Shown here one piece after another: positions 9,687 through 19,612 of a stretch of DNA of 64,000 bases. How positions within the stretch are numbered: position 1 is the stretch's first letter; every line of letters starts with the position of its first letter. Source of the stretch: Anaerosporomusa subterranea (GTDB taxonomy: Bacteria > Bacillota > Negativicutes > Sporomusales > Acetonemataceae). A program made the position numbers and the translations under genes. The stretch is from NCBI RefSeq assembly GCF_001611555.1, contig NZ_LSGP01000013.1:124001-188000 (forward strand), read 5' to 3'. The notes under the pieces were generated by a model, which worked only from the letters and a program-made list of their open reading frames with translations, was not told where the DNA came from and ran no database searches.

Positions 9687-10148
9687 CTCCTAAAAAGAGA
9701 AAGGAGACAAGCTTGTGCTTGTCTCCTAAAAGGTGGTATAAGTGAAGAGAAAATGATCAGTACTGCGACGCTTGCAAATAAAAAGAACAAAGATTGCTGC
9801 ATAGAAGTAGTACAAAGAATGAAGAGATTAGATAGTACAAAAGTAATTACGGCAGATAGTGCTGCGAATAGAGTGCGTATGCTAAAAGTTGCTGCTACAA
9901 ATACTGGTTAATGTGTAGAGGCGAAGCCTAGGACGGAAGTTGCTACGAATATTGCTGTGTAACATTCTTCACTTAACTCTAAATTAGACAATATCATACA
10001 TTGTTTGACAGGTCAAGCCTTTCAGTCATATTGGTAATATTCAGAATATACATAAAGAAGGATTGCAGTCTGAGTCGGGCGAATAGTATAAAGAAGGCTG
10101 GATTCAAGAAGAGTTTTATTCTCACTACATATTGGGAGTGTCTGTTAT
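9687..10148. other. Intergenic region, no supported gene
   Basis: About 460 bases. A second hairpin (GGAGACAAGC / GCTTGTCTCC, 9703-9726) follows the yqeY terminator. The rest contains short frames with no recognisable protein or good ribosome site. An 80-codon frame at 9669-9911 starts inside the terminator and has low-complexity composition, so I do not call it. Confidence 0.5.
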
Positions 10149-11441
10149 ATGCTGCGAAAACTTTACCTGCTCCTAGTTTTGTTCGTGTTGCCATGGAATA
10201 TTGCCGCCGCTGCCGCCAATCAGCCGGTTGTGGTGGTCAGCGTAAAGGGCGAAATCGATGCTGGTCAAACTGCGTTGATCCACCGCGCGCTGTTAGAGGC
10301 CGAAAGTCAAAACGCGCAGGCCTTGATCATGGAAATTGACACCTTTGGCGGTTTGGTTGATGCTGCAGTCAGTATTCGTGATCGGATCAGCGATTCACCA
10401 CTAAAAACCATCTGCTTTGTTAAAAATCGCGCTTGGTCTGCCGGCGCGCTGATTGCAATAGCTCATAAGCATATTGCAATTGTTCCTGGCGGCAGCATTG
10501 GCGCAGCTGAGCCGATTCCGGCCACCGAGAAGACGATTGCTGCGCTCAAGGCGGAGTTTTCGGCTACAGCCGGTAAATCGGGCCGTGATCCACGGGTTGC
10601 CGAGGCCATGGTTGACAAGACACTAGGATTGCCTGGCTATGCTGCACCAGGGCAAATACTGGCCTTGACCGACAATCAGGCAAAGGCAACCGGCTACGCC
10701 GATCTGGTGGCCACAGATCGCGCGGCAGTATTGAATCATTTTGGCCTGAACGGCGCGCCGGTTGTCGAATATCAGCAGGAATGGCCGGAGAAGCTAACAG
10801 GCTTCCTGTCTAATCCTACAGTGAAATCCTTGTTGCTTTCGGTTATATTCTTAGCGGTGATGGCCGAGATTAAGACTGCTGGCATGGGCGTGGCCGCTCT
10901 GATCGGACTGGTTGCGGCAGCGTTGTTTTTTGGTAGCCAATGGCTGTCCGGCGTGGCCGGTTGGTTGGAAATCCTGCTATTTATGGGTGGCGTTTTGCTG
11001 ATTATCATTGAATTATACACACCGGGAATGGGCTTTTTTGGCATTGCCGGTATCGCCTCTATATTTTCCAGCATTTTCCTAACCTTGGGTGGAGGAGTGG
11101 CGGCGTTAAACATACTTGCTGTCAGCTTAGTGATTGCGATTGCTGTGTTTCTCGTCATCCTGCGCCGGCTTCCCTCCAGCAAGCTGTGGTCGCGGCTAGT
11201 GCTCAAAGACAGTGAACATACGCAGCAGGGCTATGTCAGCAGCCAAGATTATAGTGCCTTTCTTAACAAGACCGGCATTGTGACGAGTTTGCTGCGACCG
11301 GCAGGAATTGTTGAAATTGAAGGAAATTGGCTGGATGTGGTATCTGAAGGCCAATTTATTAAACCTGGAGTCCGCGTAAAGGTGGTGAGTGTGACCGGCA
11401 ATCGAATTGTAGTCAGGCCAATTAGCTCGGAGCAACAGTAA
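10149..11441 (+). CDS. NfeD-family membrane serine protease (ClpP class)
   Basis: A 430-aa full-length NfeD protein. A signal peptide (MLRKLYLLLVLFVLPWNIAAAA) is followed by a ClpP-like protease domain (residues about 25-215) with the catalytic-serine region WSAGALIAIAHK and GGSIGAAEPI. Several transmembrane helices follow (about 225-345), then a C-terminal OB-fold (SLLRPAGIVEIEGNWLDVVSEG). NfeD proteins pair with flotillin-like proteins, and floA follows 22 bases later. Partners act in membrane microdomain organisation and stress responses. Confidence 0.92.
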   Translation: MLRKLYLLLVLFVLPWNIAAAAANQPVVVVSVKGEIDAGQTALIHRALLEAESQNAQALIMEIDTFGGLVDAAVSIRDRISDSPLKTICFVKNRAWSAGALIAIAHKHIAIVPGGSIGAAEPIPATEKTIAALKAEFSATAGKSGRDPRVAEAMVDKTLGLPGYAAPGQILALTDNQAKATGYADLVATDRAAVLNHFGLNGAPVVEYQQEWPEKLTGFLSNPTVKSLLLSVIFLAVMAEIKTAGMGVAALIGLVAAALFFGSQWLSGVAGWLEILLFMGGVLLIIIELYTPGMGFFGIAGIASIFSSIFLTLGGGVAALNILAVSLVIAIAVFLVILRRLPSSKLWSRLVLKDSEHTQQGYVSSQDYSAFLNKTGIVTSLLRPAGIVEIEGNWLDVVSEGQFIKPGVRVKVVSVTGNRIVVRPISSEQQ

Positions 11442-11463
11442 CCGAAAATAAGGGAGGTTAATA

Positions 11464-12447
11464 ATGATAACAGCATTGGTAAGTAGTGTTTTCGCGTTGT
11501 TTGTATTCTTTATTGCAGTCGCATTATTTCTGCATTTTGTTCCAATCGGCCTATGGATTTCTGCCATTGCCGCCGGTGTCAATGTCGGTATTTTTACTCT
11601 TGTCGGCATGCGGCTGCGGCGCGTGGCGCCCGCCCAGATCGTTCTACCGCTGATTAAAGCCAACAAAGCTGGTCTTGACGTGAATGTCAATCAACTAGAA
11701 GCACATTTCCTGGCCGGTGGTAACGTCGACCGCGTGGTTGACGCGTTGATTGCTGCTCATCGCGCCGAGATTCCTTTGCCCTTTGCGCGCTCAGCCGCGA
11801 TTGATCTGGCAGGCCGCGATGTGCTCGAAGCCGTGCAGATGAGCGTAAATCCTCGCGTCATCGAAACTCCGATGGTCTCGGCTGTCGCCAAAAACGGCAT
11901 TGAGTTAAAAGTCAAGGCTCGTGTGACTGTCCGCGCCAATATCGACCGTCTGGTTGGCGGCGCCGGTGAAGCAACCATTATTGCCCGCGTTGGTGAAGGA
12001 ATTGTTACCAGCGTAGGTTCATCAGACGATCATAAAGCAGTGCTTGAAAATCCGGATCACATATCTCGGACTGTGTTGGGAAAAGGCTTGGACGCTGGAA
12101 CTGCATTTGAAATTTTGTCCATCGATATTGCTGACATCGATGTGGGCCGTAATATTGGCGCAGAATTATTAACCGATCAAGCTGAGGCGGATAAGCGTAT
12201 CGCCCAGGCTAAGGCGGAGGAACGCCGGGCAATGGCTGTTGCCACAGAGCAAGAAATGAAAGCCTATACGCAAGAGATGCAGGCCAAAGTCGTCGAGGCT
12301 CAGGCTGATGTGCCACACGCACTCGCCGAAGCGTTACGCAACGGCCGCATGGGTGTCATGGATTATTACAACATGAATAATATGCTGGCCGATACGCAAA
12401 TGCGCGAAACCATTGCCAAATCAGGTCCACCGCAACCGGCCAAGTAA
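11464..12447 (+). CDS. floA: Flotillin-like protein FloA
   Basis: A 327-aa SPFH protein. An N-terminal hairpin membrane anchor (residues about 1-50) is followed by a band-7/SPFH domain ([19 protein letters not shown] onward) and a helical, Ala/Glu-rich oligomerisation region ([20 protein letters not shown]). FloA (YqfA) scaffolds functional membrane microdomains. The upstream NfeD gene is the expected partner. It is preceded by a GGGAGG site and has normal length. Confidence 0.95.
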   Translation: MITALVSSVFALFVFFIAVALFLHFVPIGLWISAIAAGVNVGIFTLVGMRLRRVAPAQIVLPLIKANKAGLDVNVNQLEAHFLAGGNVDRVVDALIAAHRAEIPLPFARSAAIDLAGRDVLEAVQMSVNPRVIETPMVSAVAKNGIELKVKARVTVRANIDRLVGGAGEATIIARVGEGIVTSVGSSDDHKAVLENPDHISRTVLGKGLDAGTAFEILSIDIADIDVGRNIGAELLTDQAEADKRIAQAKAEERRAMAVATEQEMKAYTQEMQAKVVEAQADVPHALAEALRNGRMGVMDYYNMNNMLADTQMRETIAKSGPPQPAK

Positions 12448-12453
12448 GCTGTT

Positions 12454-12813
12454 ATGGATATTTTAGTTCTGCTCTTGTTGTTTGCGCTCTACGTGATCCC
12501 TGAGGTACTGCGCCGTACGCGTAAACCAAAAAAGTATGAATATCCGCAGTTCCCGACAACAGATCCAAAAGCCGAAAATCCGCCAGCCACCAGTCAGGGA
12601 CGAAAACCCCAACCATTCAAGCCTCAGCCTTTTGCCACGACTGCGCCGAACGTTGTCGCGGCAGCTCAACCGACAGCTCAATCGACAACTGTGACGCAGC
12701 CACTGCCTGCTGATGAACCAGTTGCCCTTAGTAATCTGGCTTATGGCTTGGTCATGGCCGAAATTCTAGGTCCGCCTCGTTCTCTGAATAAGCTAGGCTG
12801 GAAGCGGCAGTAA
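12454..12813 (+). CDS. Small membrane-anchored protein of unknown function
   Basis: A 119-aa protein six bases after floA, so in the same operon. One N-terminal hydrophobic helix (MDILVLLLLFALYVIPEVL) is followed by a Lys-rich stop-transfer and a Pro/Gln/Thr-rich linker. The C-terminal patch LAYGLVMAEILGPPRSLNKLGW is probably the conserved functional part. It may be a FloA-associated factor by position only; I do not recognise a named family. Confidence 0.7.
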   Translation: MDILVLLLLFALYVIPEVLRRTRKPKKYEYPQFPTTDPKAENPPATSQGRKPQPFKPQPFATTAPNVVAAAQPTAQSTTVTQPLPADEPVALSNLAYGLVMAEILGPPRSLNKLGWKRQ

Positions 12814-12863
12814 ACAGGCACAACGACTTATAACATTATAATATGGTAATTGTTAACTTTACG

Positions 12864-12892
12864 ACAGGGGAAAATAGCCCCTGTTTTTTTTT
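12864..12892 (+). terminator. Terminator after the nfeD-floA operon
   Basis: ACAGGGG / CCCCTGT stem with a short A/T loop followed by nine Ts. Confidence 0.85.
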
Positions 12893-12957
12893 GCGCTCAT
12901 TGAAGCACAATATCCAAGAGAACTTTATTTTTGAATTGAAAATAGGGAGGGAAGCGA

Positions 12958-14493
12958 ATGAATGGCTACAAAGGACGCTTGACGTTTGCCAAAGGAACAT
13001 ATGTCGAATTTGTTGTCGCTCCTAATCAGGAAGTCGACTTCGGCGATATCTTGGTGGTCGAAGGACATAATGGCGAGCGATTTTACATTCGCACCTATGA
13101 CTTTTCGGTAAAATCGCGTTGGTCAGGTATTAACAATGTCGGCTATTTGATGAACAAGCTCGATGACCAGGGCCAGGTGGTTAATCAGGAAGAGCTGGAT
13201 TTTTATTTAGGCGGCAATCATACCGTCAAAATCGCTAAAGCAGAACAACTCTGTTATTCTGACGCGGCAGGCAGCTTGTGGAACCCCAAGACCTGTCCGG
13301 ATTTCTTCTCTGAGATCCGGGCGCTGACAGCTGATGATACGGCTCTACTATCTGAGCTGAAAGGTGATATTGAATTCGGTTTCTTAAAAAGCGGCCGCGG
13401 TGTGCTGGATTTGCCTGTCGGCATCTATGGAACCAAGGCAATTCCTGAGCATATCGGCATTTTTGGTACAACCGGCTCCGGGAAGAGTAATCTCGTGAAA
13501 GTGCTGGCCAGTTCAATACTGGGAAGCGCCCAATACGGTCTGCTGATCTTTGACGTACATGACGAATATTATCGAGACCTGGCCCAACACCCGATGGCCA
13601 GTCAAAATCTAAAAGTATTCAGCGTCAAGCCTAATTCTGAACATGAGAACAAGCTCAACATTGCCTATGCGGATGTTGATCCTGAGGATGTCACAGCCTG
13701 TGCAACCTTTACTGAACCGCAGCTCGATGCTCTCTACAAGCTCTCGTCAGTTTGGCAAGAACAGTGGCTGCCCTATATGCTGCGCTATGAGATTCCTGAT
13801 ATTGCCGACGAATTGGCAGGAGCGACAGGTCAAAAGTTCCAGTCCCGGACACTGAGCAAGATCAAGAGCATCTGTTGGAATCTGCAACAGGAATTAGGTT
13901 TAGCTGAAGAATCCTGTGTAGCCGAAATCCTGGATAGTCTGCGTCAAGGCAAGGTTGCGTTGATTCAGCTGAAAAATGTGTCTCCAGTTGGTGAACAGGC
14001 ACTATCAACCTTGTTGTCGAAAAAACTGTTGCAACGCTGTGCTGATAATAAACGCAGCGCTGAGGATAAGTCGGTCATGATCGTCATCGAAGAAGCCCAC
14101 CGCTTTCTCGGTAAAAAAGAATATACGTCAAATAACGTGTTTGCTCGTCTTGTTAGTGAGGCGCGCAAGTTTAACCTGGGGTTGTGCGTAGTGGACCAGC
14201 AGCCACGGCTGTTAGCTGATAAGGTACTATCACAATTGAATACCTTGTTCATCCTCGGTCTGGCTTCAAAGAGTGACCGCACTAAGCTAGAGACCATGTG
14301 CCGCAAGGATATTTTACAACAACGAAACGAAATCAAGAATCTCGATTGCGGCGAAATGATTGTGGCCACTAACTACATGCGCTTTGCAGCGCCGGTGAGG
14401 GTGCACAAATTGGAGGATTATCTGGTCACTCGTTTTGATGCCAAGCTGTCTGGCAGCCAGCTCGTGGCTCTGGCTCCCAGCGTAATCGCGTAA
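12958..14493 (+). CDS. HerA-like ATPase (DUF87)
   Basis: A 511-aa protein. An N-terminal HerA beta-barrel (HAS-like) domain (residues about 1-110) is followed by a P-loop ATPase with Walker A IFGTTGSGKSNLVK near residue 170, LLIFDVHDEYY, and a Walker B-like VMIVIEEAHRFL region near 375; an arginine-rich region follows. HerA proteins are hexameric DNA translocases that act with NurA nucleases; no nurA is seen here. It stands alone with its own GGGAGGG ribosome site and has a structured repeat downstream. Confidence 0.85.
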   Translation: MNGYKGRLTFAKGTYVEFVVAPNQEVDFGDILVVEGHNGERFYIRTYDFSVKSRWSGINNVGYLMNKLDDQGQVVNQEELDFYLGGNHTVKIAKAEQLCYSDAAGSLWNPKTCPDFFSEIRALTADDTALLSELKGDIEFGFLKSGRGVLDLPVGIYGTKAIPEHIGIFGTTGSGKSNLVKVLASSILGSAQYGLLIFDVHDEYYRDLAQHPMASQNLKVFSVKPNSEHENKLNIAYADVDPEDVTACATFTEPQLDALYKLSSVWQEQWLPYMLRYEIPDIADELAGATGQKFQSRTLSKIKSICWNLQQELGLAEESCVAEILDSLRQGKVALIQLKNVSPVGEQALSTLLSKKLLQRCADNKRSAEDKSVMIVIEEAHRFLGKKEYTSNNVFARLVSEARKFNLGLCVVDQQPRLLADKVLSQLNTLFILGLASKSDRTKLETMCRKDILQQRNEIKNLDCGEMIVATNYMRFAAPVRVHKLEDYLVTRFDAKLSGSQLVALAPSVIA

Positions 14494-14511
14494 TCTTTAA
14501 TACAATTTTCC

Positions 14512-14795
14512 CGGGCGTTCAGAAAGGTCCAGATGCTAGGCAGCCTCGCCGACCCAGCCGCGACGCGTACAAATGGTACGCTAGCAATGGGTTGGCGAGG
14601 CTATTGCGCAACTCTCGGCGCTTTAGCGCTCTAGAGTTGGCGGCATACCCCTTGCGGGTGCCAACGCAGATGGGCCTTTATCTTCGCACAACCTATAATC
14701 CCGCTCCTAGGATCGAGAACAGGCTGTAAGCTCGAACTAAGTTCGCTCTAAGGCTTCGGTCTACCGAAGACAAGGCTCACTTATATCAACGCCCG
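14512..14795. repeat. Nested inverted-repeat intergenic element, copy A
   Basis: The outer arms CGGGCGTT (14512-14519) and AACGCCCG (14788-14795) are perfect inverted repeats. Inside, AAAGGTCCAGATGC (near 14523) pairs imperfectly with GCAGATGGGCCTTT (near 14666). A 71-base block at 14603-14673 recurs nearly identically at 39492-39561. This whole gap between herA-like and yqfC carries no gene. It looks like a MITE- or REP-like structured repeat, possibly with one element nested in another. Confidence 0.75.
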
Positions 14796-14852
14796 AGAGT
14801 GCTGAAAGATTCTGGGAGCGCATATCTTGATGTAAAAGGAGGGACGCTATGC

Positions 14853-15125
14853 ATGTCAAAAAAAGGAAGGATGCAACGCTTGGCTGGACTGCTTGAGCTC
14901 CCCCAGGACATCGTTTTAGACTTACCGAGAATGACGATGTTGGGTAACATTCAAATGCTAGTTGAAAACCACAAGGGTATTATCGAATACACTCCTGAAT
15001 TGGTACGCATACGGCTGAAACAGGGTGAACTCGTAATTAATGGCTCAGACCTCGTCCTGGGCAACCTGCAGGTAGAACAAATACTGGTCGAGGGAACGAT
15101 GAGCGAGATTCGATTCAATCCTTGA
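14853..15125 (+). CDS. yqfC: Sporulation protein YqfC
   Basis: A 90-aa protein of the YqfC family, beginning MSKKGRMQRLAGLLELPQD and containing LPRMTMLGNIQMLVENHKGI and ELVINGSDLVLGNLQVEQI. YqfC is expressed in the sporulating mother cell and sits upstream of yqfD in endospore formers. ATG 14853 is chosen because an AGGAGGG site lies about 9 bases upstream and the family begins here. Its presence supports an endospore-forming host. Confidence 0.92.
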   Translation: MSKKGRMQRLAGLLELPQDIVLDLPRMTMLGNIQMLVENHKGIIEYTPELVRIRLKQGELVINGSDLVLGNLQVEQILVEGTMSEIRFNP

Positions 15126-15138
15126 GGGGGGACTAGCG

Positions 15139-16359
15139 GTGTTACTGCGAACAATCGGCAAATTTGTCCACGGGGTAGTGAAAATCGAGATAAGCGGTGC
15201 AGCACCGGAAAAACTGATCAATCTGTGTATGCTGCAAGGGATTTTTTTATGGGGTATAATCAAACGTGGTGATAAGATGCAGGCTTGCATTTTTTTGCAC
15301 GACTTCTTTGACCTCCGTCCCTTAGTCCGTAAGAGTAAATGTCGCATACGGGTTGTAAACTATGACGGGCTGCCGTTTTTATGGAAGCGGCTGCAGAGAA
15401 GGAAAATGCTATGGGTAGGAATTGCCGCGTTTTTTATTTTGCTGAATTACCTGGCCTCTTATGTCTGGTTTATTGACATTATCGGGACAAAGACAATGGC
15501 GAAAGAACGCGTATTGGCAGTTGCCTACGAACAGGGACTTCGGCCCGGAATGCCCAAGGAGCGGCTACAGGAAAAATCCCTTGAAAGCCGTATGCGGCTG
15601 GAAATGCCTGAATTGGCTTGGGTTGGTATCAATTCGCAGGGGACCCGGGTTGTCATTGAAGTGGTGGAAAAAACGGTAGCAAAAGAAGAAGATAAAGCAC
15701 CTGCGCATATTGTGGCCGCAAAGGATGGAATTATAGTAGAAGCGATAGCATTAGCTGGTGAGGTCATTGTAGCGCGAGGAGCGACAGTAAAGCGTGGTGA
15801 TGTCTTAATAAAAGGAGTTATCAGCGAACCCGCTGTCGTTCAGAGTAAACCAGACGAAAAAAATCAATCACCGAAGAGTCTGCAGATCAGAGCTAAGGGC
15901 ATTATCAAGGCCAGGGTGTGGTATGAGGGCTATGGCGAAGCGCTGACTGAAGAGACCATCTGGGAACGTACCGGCAATTATTCGTCGTCAGTGACAGCCC
16001 GTGTTGGCCCTTGGCAGGCGCTCTTGACTCGCCCGGTTAATCAGCCCTTTCCGCAGTATGAAACCGTGACAGTACAGAAAAAATTCCCAAATTGGAGGAA
16101 TGGCGAGCTTACTGTCGAATCTACTATCAATACTTATCATGAGCTGCAAGCAAGAGTTGTGACACGGAGAGAGCCAGAAGCCAGAGAACTTGCCCGCGAA
16201 AGAGCGCTAGCTGCTGTCAGACAAAAAATTCCCGAGACAGCACAAATTCTTGCCAATGACATTGCAGTTATTAAGCAGACCGAACCTAAGCTTGTTAGGG
16301 TAACAGCACATGTCGAAACCATTGAAGATATTGGCGAACCCCAACCCATCAATCCGTAA
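15139..16359 (+). CDS. yqfD: Sporulation protein YqfD
   Basis: A 406-aa membrane protein. One transmembrane helix lies near residues 92-112 (IAAFFILLNYLASYVWFI), followed by a large extracytoplasmic part with ELAWVGINSQGTRVVIEVVE and GIIVEAIALAGEVIVARGATVKRGD blocks typical of YqfD. It is a mother-cell sporulation factor of unclear biochemistry. The start is GTG 15139 after GAGGGGGG. It follows yqfC by 13 bases and precedes phoH, as in Bacillus. Confidence 0.93.
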   Translation: MLLRTIGKFVHGVVKIEISGAAPEKLINLCMLQGIFLWGIIKRGDKMQACIFLHDFFDLRPLVRKSKCRIRVVNYDGLPFLWKRLQRRKMLWVGIAAFFILLNYLASYVWFIDIIGTKTMAKERVLAVAYEQGLRPGMPKERLQEKSLESRMRLEMPELAWVGINSQGTRVVIEVVEKTVAKEEDKAPAHIVAAKDGIIVEAIALAGEVIVARGATVKRGDVLIKGVISEPAVVQSKPDEKNQSPKSLQIRAKGIIKARVWYEGYGEALTEETIWERTGNYSSSVTARVGPWQALLTRPVNQPFPQYETVTVQKKFPNWRNGELTVESTINTYHELQARVVTRREPEARELARERALAAVRQKIPETAQILANDIAVIKQTEPKLVRVTAHVETIEDIGEPQPINP

Positions 16360-16375
16360 ACAGGAGGTCTTTGCA

Positions 16376-17338
16376 TTGCAGCAATCTACGGAGAAAAAAA
16401 TCGTACTAGCCGATTCGCAGGAAGCCCTCGCTCTGTTCGGCAGACAGGATGAACATTTACGGCTGATCAGTGACCAGTTTGGTTGCCGGATCGTCGCACG
16501 CGGCGATGAGATTACAATTACAGGCGAGGCCGTCGAAGTGGACCTAGCCTATAATCTGCTTAATGAGATGCTATACTTGTTCCGCGAGGGGAATACCATC
16601 ACCTCGCACGATATACGCTATAGCATTAGAGTATTAAAGGAAGGCAAAGGAGACAGCTTGCATCAGATGCTTGCAGACACCGTGCTGGTGACCGCCAGAG
16701 GCAGGCATATCAAGCCCAAAACGCTTGGACAACGAATTTACCTGGAATCGATCAGGCAGAACTATATCACGTTTGGCATCGGGCCAGCTGGCACTGGGAA
16801 AACGTACCTTGCTGTGGCCATGGCCGTACATTCCTTAAAGAACAAAGAAGTGGAACGGATTATTTTGACTAGACCGGCAGTCGAAGCTGGAGAAAAACTG
16901 GGTTTTTTGCCAGGAGATTTGCAAGATAAGGTGGACCCCTATTTGCGCCCCTTGTATGACGCACTGTATGATATATTGGGCATGGATACCTTCCAAAAAT
17001 ACATGACAAAAAATATCATCGAAGTTGCGCCATTGGCCTACATGCGAGGCCGCACTCTTGACGATGCCTTTATCATTCTTGATGAGGCGCAAAATACGAC
17101 ACCTGAGCAAATGAAGATGTTTCTTACCCGAATGGGCTTTGGTTCTAAAATGGTAATAACCGGTGACATTACACAAGTTGATCTACCACGATCTAACAAA
17201 TCGGGACTCGAAACTGCCACTCGTATTGTGAAGAATATTGATGGCATCGGCGCGATTTATCTCAATGACAGTGATGTTGTTAGGCACGAAATCGTCGCCC
17301 GAATCATCAAGGCATATGAACAGTTTGAGCAGACGTAA
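16376..17338 (+). CDS. phoH: PhoH-like ATPase
   Basis: A 320-aa P-loop protein. An N-terminal KH-like region is followed by the PhoH ATPase with Walker A FGIGPAGTGKTYLAVA, the RPAVEAGEKLGFLPGDLQDK block, and Walker B DDAFIILDEAQNTT. It probably acts in RNA metabolism; its neighbour is the RNase gene ybeY. I chose TTG 16376 because an AGGAGG site lies 8 bases upstream; an ATG at 16310 would overlap yqfD by 50 bases and lacks a good site. Confidence 0.94.
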   Translation: MQQSTEKKIVLADSQEALALFGRQDEHLRLISDQFGCRIVARGDEITITGEAVEVDLAYNLLNEMLYLFREGNTITSHDIRYSIRVLKEGKGDSLHQMLADTVLVTARGRHIKPKTLGQRIYLESIRQNYITFGIGPAGTGKTYLAVAMAVHSLKNKEVERIILTRPAVEAGEKLGFLPGDLQDKVDPYLRPLYDALYDILGMDTFQKYMTKNIIEVAPLAYMRGRTLDDAFIILDEAQNTTPEQMKMFLTRMGFGSKMVITGDITQVDLPRSNKSGLETATRIVKNIDGIGAIYLNDSDVVRHEIVARIIKAYEQFEQT

Positions 17339-17494
17339 TGTGGCTTGCTGCCCAGTCACTGGAGACGGGTGCTTTTGACGACGTTTTTTCCCAATGAAAT
17401 TTTCTTGACTGATACCGTTTGTCTGTGATAGGACAAGTTTTCGACATATCAGACTTTTTAGGCTTAGCAGTAGTGGAGAGGAGTAAGAATAAAC

Positions 17495-17959
17495 ATGCAA
17501 GTTGTACTAAGTAGCCAGCCCGAATCGCTGGTTGTACCAGACGGCCTCGAGTCAGTCATTCGTACTGTTCTCAATAAAACTGCCGAAGTCTATGACTTAT
17601 CACCACAAACTGAGGTTAGTATATTGTTTACTGATAATGCCACAATCCACTCGCTTAATCGCGATTATCGGGGCAAAGACATGCCGACCGACGTACTTTC
17701 CTTTGCACTCAATGAAGGTGATGAGCCCACGATCATTGATGGTCCGCCTGAGAACTTATTGGGCGATATCATCATTTCGCTGGAGAAAGCTGCAGAACAA
17801 GCTGCAGAGTACGGGCACAGCCTGGAACGCGAAGTCGCATTCTTAACCTTGCACGGGTTGTTACACTTGCTTGGCTATGACCATGAAACAGAAGATGATA
17901 GGGCAGAGATGCGCCAGGAAGAAGAAGCTGTCCTCGGCCTTCTGGGCATCGGGCGCTAG
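17495..17959 (+). CDS. ybeY: Endoribonuclease YbeY (rRNA maturation)
   Basis: A 154-aa zinc metalloprotein. The C-terminal motif HGLLHLLGYDH provides the HxxxHxxxxxH zinc site, and TDVLSFALNE precedes it. YbeY works in 16S rRNA 3' processing and ribosome quality control. It lies 156 bases downstream of phoH, and the gap holds no evident gene. dgkA begins four bases after the stop. Confidence 0.96.
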   Translation: MQVVLSSQPESLVVPDGLESVIRTVLNKTAEVYDLSPQTEVSILFTDNATIHSLNRDYRGKDMPTDVLSFALNEGDEPTIIDGPPENLLGDIIISLEKAAEQAAEYGHSLEREVAFLTLHGLLHLLGYDHETEDDRAEMRQEEEAVLGLLGIGR

Positions 17960-17963
17960 CAGC

Positions 17964-18314
17964 ATGCGCCGCACATTTTTCCATTCCTTTCAATATGCCT
18001 GGCAAGGAGTGGTATACTGTCTCAAAACCCAGCGCAATATGCGGATTCATCTGCTGATGGCGATCAGCGCCTGTGGCTTGGGTTGGCGGCTGGGCTTACC
18101 TGCTGGCGAAATGGCTGTGCTGCTGCTGACAATAGGCTTGGTCATTGTGGCGGAACTGCTGAACACAGCTGTGGAAAAACTAGTCGATTTAACCTGCCCA
18201 CATTATCATCCGCTTGCTAAAGCCGCAAAAGACACCGCTGCTGGCGCTGTGTTGGCCGCAGCGATTATCGCATTGGCGGTGGGGTATTATTTATTTGTTC
18301 CACGATTATTTTGA
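17964..18314 (+). CDS. dgkA: Diacylglycerol/undecaprenol kinase
   Basis: A 116-aa integral membrane kinase with three predicted helices. The catalytic block VAELLNTAVEKLVDL is clear. Gram-positive DgkA proteins phosphorylate undecaprenol. ATG 17964 is chosen since it lies just after ybeY and matches the family N-terminus (FFHSFQYAWQGVVYCLKTQRN). It sits in the ybeY-dgkA-cdd-era cluster. Confidence 0.94.
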   Translation: MRRTFFHSFQYAWQGVVYCLKTQRNMRIHLLMAISACGLGWRLGLPAGEMAVLLLTIGLVIVAELLNTAVEKLVDLTCPHYHPLAKAAKDTAAGAVLAAAIIALAVGYYLFVPRLF

Positions 18315-18326
18315 GAGGAGAGCGCC

Positions 18327-18713
18327 ATGACAGATCTGCTTCAAGCTGCCTGTGAGGCACGGAAACTTGCCTATGTTCCGTACTCCCATTTCCCTGTTGG
18401 CGCTGCCGTATTGACAGACAGCGGGCGAATCTATACCGGTTGCAATATCGAGAACGCCTCCTACGGCTTAACAGTTTGCGCTGAGCGCACCGCCATCTTC
18501 CAGGCGATTGCCGCTGGCGAAAAACGCCTCACTGCCTTAGCCGTTATCGCCGATACACCTGGGCCTACCGCGCCCTGTGGCGCTTGCCGCCAAGTGATGG
18601 CAGAATTTCACGTCGAGACTGTCACGATGGCTAATATCAGCGGTGAAAGCCATACCATCAAATTTAACGAACTGCTGCCGTACGCATTTAGCAGCAACGA
18701 TATGGGGAGTTGA
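18327..18713 (+). CDS. cdd: Cytidine deaminase
   Basis: A 128-aa pyrimidine salvage enzyme that deaminates (deoxy)cytidine to (deoxy)uridine. The zinc site motifs are NASYGLTVCAERTA (with CAE) and APCGACRQVMAEF. PYSHFPVGAAV near the N-terminus is typical. GAGAGGAG precedes the ATG. The stop overlaps the short leader before era. Confidence 0.96.
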   Translation: MTDLLQAACEARKLAYVPYSHFPVGAAVLTDSGRIYTGCNIENASYGLTVCAERTAIFQAIAAGEKRLTALAVIADTPGPTAPCGACRQVMAEFHVETVTMANISGESHTIKFNELLPYAFSSNDMGS

Positions 18714-18718
18714 ACCAC

Positions 18719-19612
18719 ATGAAATCTGATTCATATACATCTGGATTTGTTAGCGTCATCGGTAGACCAAATGTCGGTAAATCCACTCTGGTCAATAGCC
18801 TGATTGGTCAAAAAATTGCCATTATGTCGGACAAGCCGCAGACTACCCGCAACAAAATACTGTGCGTGCTGACTTTAAGCGACTCACAGATTCTGTTTAT
18901 TGATACCCCGGGTATTCATAAACCCAAGCACAAACTTGGTGAATACATGGTCAAGCAAGCTGAAACTACACTGAAAGAGGTTGATGTCATCCTCTTTGTT
19001 GTCGATGCGACAGAAGAAATGGGAGCAGGCGAAAAATATATTCTGGAACGCTTGGCTGCTGTTAAAACTCCGGTTATCCTCGCTGTCAATAAAATCGATC
19101 TGGTCCAAAAAGAAAAGCTGTTGCCGATTATTGACAATTATCGGGCTCACTATCAATTTGCCGCGGTTGTCCCGATCTCGGCGATGCGCAAGGATAACCT
19201 TGCCGCTCTTGTGCAAGAGATAAAAAGCCGCCTGTCGCCTGGACCGCAATACTATCCTGACGACATGGTAACAGACCAACCCGAACGCTTGATTGTCGCT
19301 GAATTGGTCAGAGAAAAAGTCCTCACCCTTACTAGGGAAGAAATTCCGCACGCCATCGCAGTTGATATTGAAGAAATTGCTCAACGTGCCAACGAAGATG
19401 TGTACATCAGAGCAGTGGTCTATGTCGAACGCGAATCACAAAAAGGCATCGTTATCGGAGCAGGCGGCGCTTTGCTGAAAGAAATCGGCCGTTTAGCCCG
19501 CGCCGACATCGAAAACTTGCTCGGTTCAAAAGTTTTTCTTGACCTCTGGGTTAAAGTGAAAAAAGATTGGCGTAATCGGGATGGCGTTCTGCGCTCATTT
19601 GGTTATGAATAG
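18719..19612 (+). CDS. era: GTPase Era
   Basis: A 297-aa GTPase essential for 30S assembly. G1 GRPNVGKSTLVN, G3 DTPGIHKPKH and G4 NKIDLV are present, followed by the C-terminal KH domain with GIVIGAGGALLKEIG. ATG 18719 is chosen because GGGGAG lies about 9 bases upstream; a TTG at 18710 overlaps cdd and has no spacing. It ends the cluster from yqfC. Confidence 0.97.
   Translation: MKSDSYTSGFVSVIGRPNVGKSTLVNSLIGQKIAIMSDKPQTTRNKILCVLTLSDSQILFIDTPGIHKPKHKLGEYMVKQAETTLKEVDVILFVVDATEEMGAGEKYILERLAAVKTPVILAVNKIDLVQKEKLLPIIDNYRAHYQFAAVVPISAMRKDNLAALVQEIKSRLSPGPQYYPDDMVTDQPERLIVAELVREKVLTLTREEIPHAIAVDIEEIAQRANEDVYIRAVVYVERESQKGIVIGAGGALLKEIGRLARADIENLLGSKVFLDLWVKVKKDWRNRDGVLRSFGYE

Noticed and set aside
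9669-9911. 80-codon plus-strand frame after yqeY
   Set aside because: It starts inside the terminator, has no ribosome site, and shows low-complexity composition without a family.
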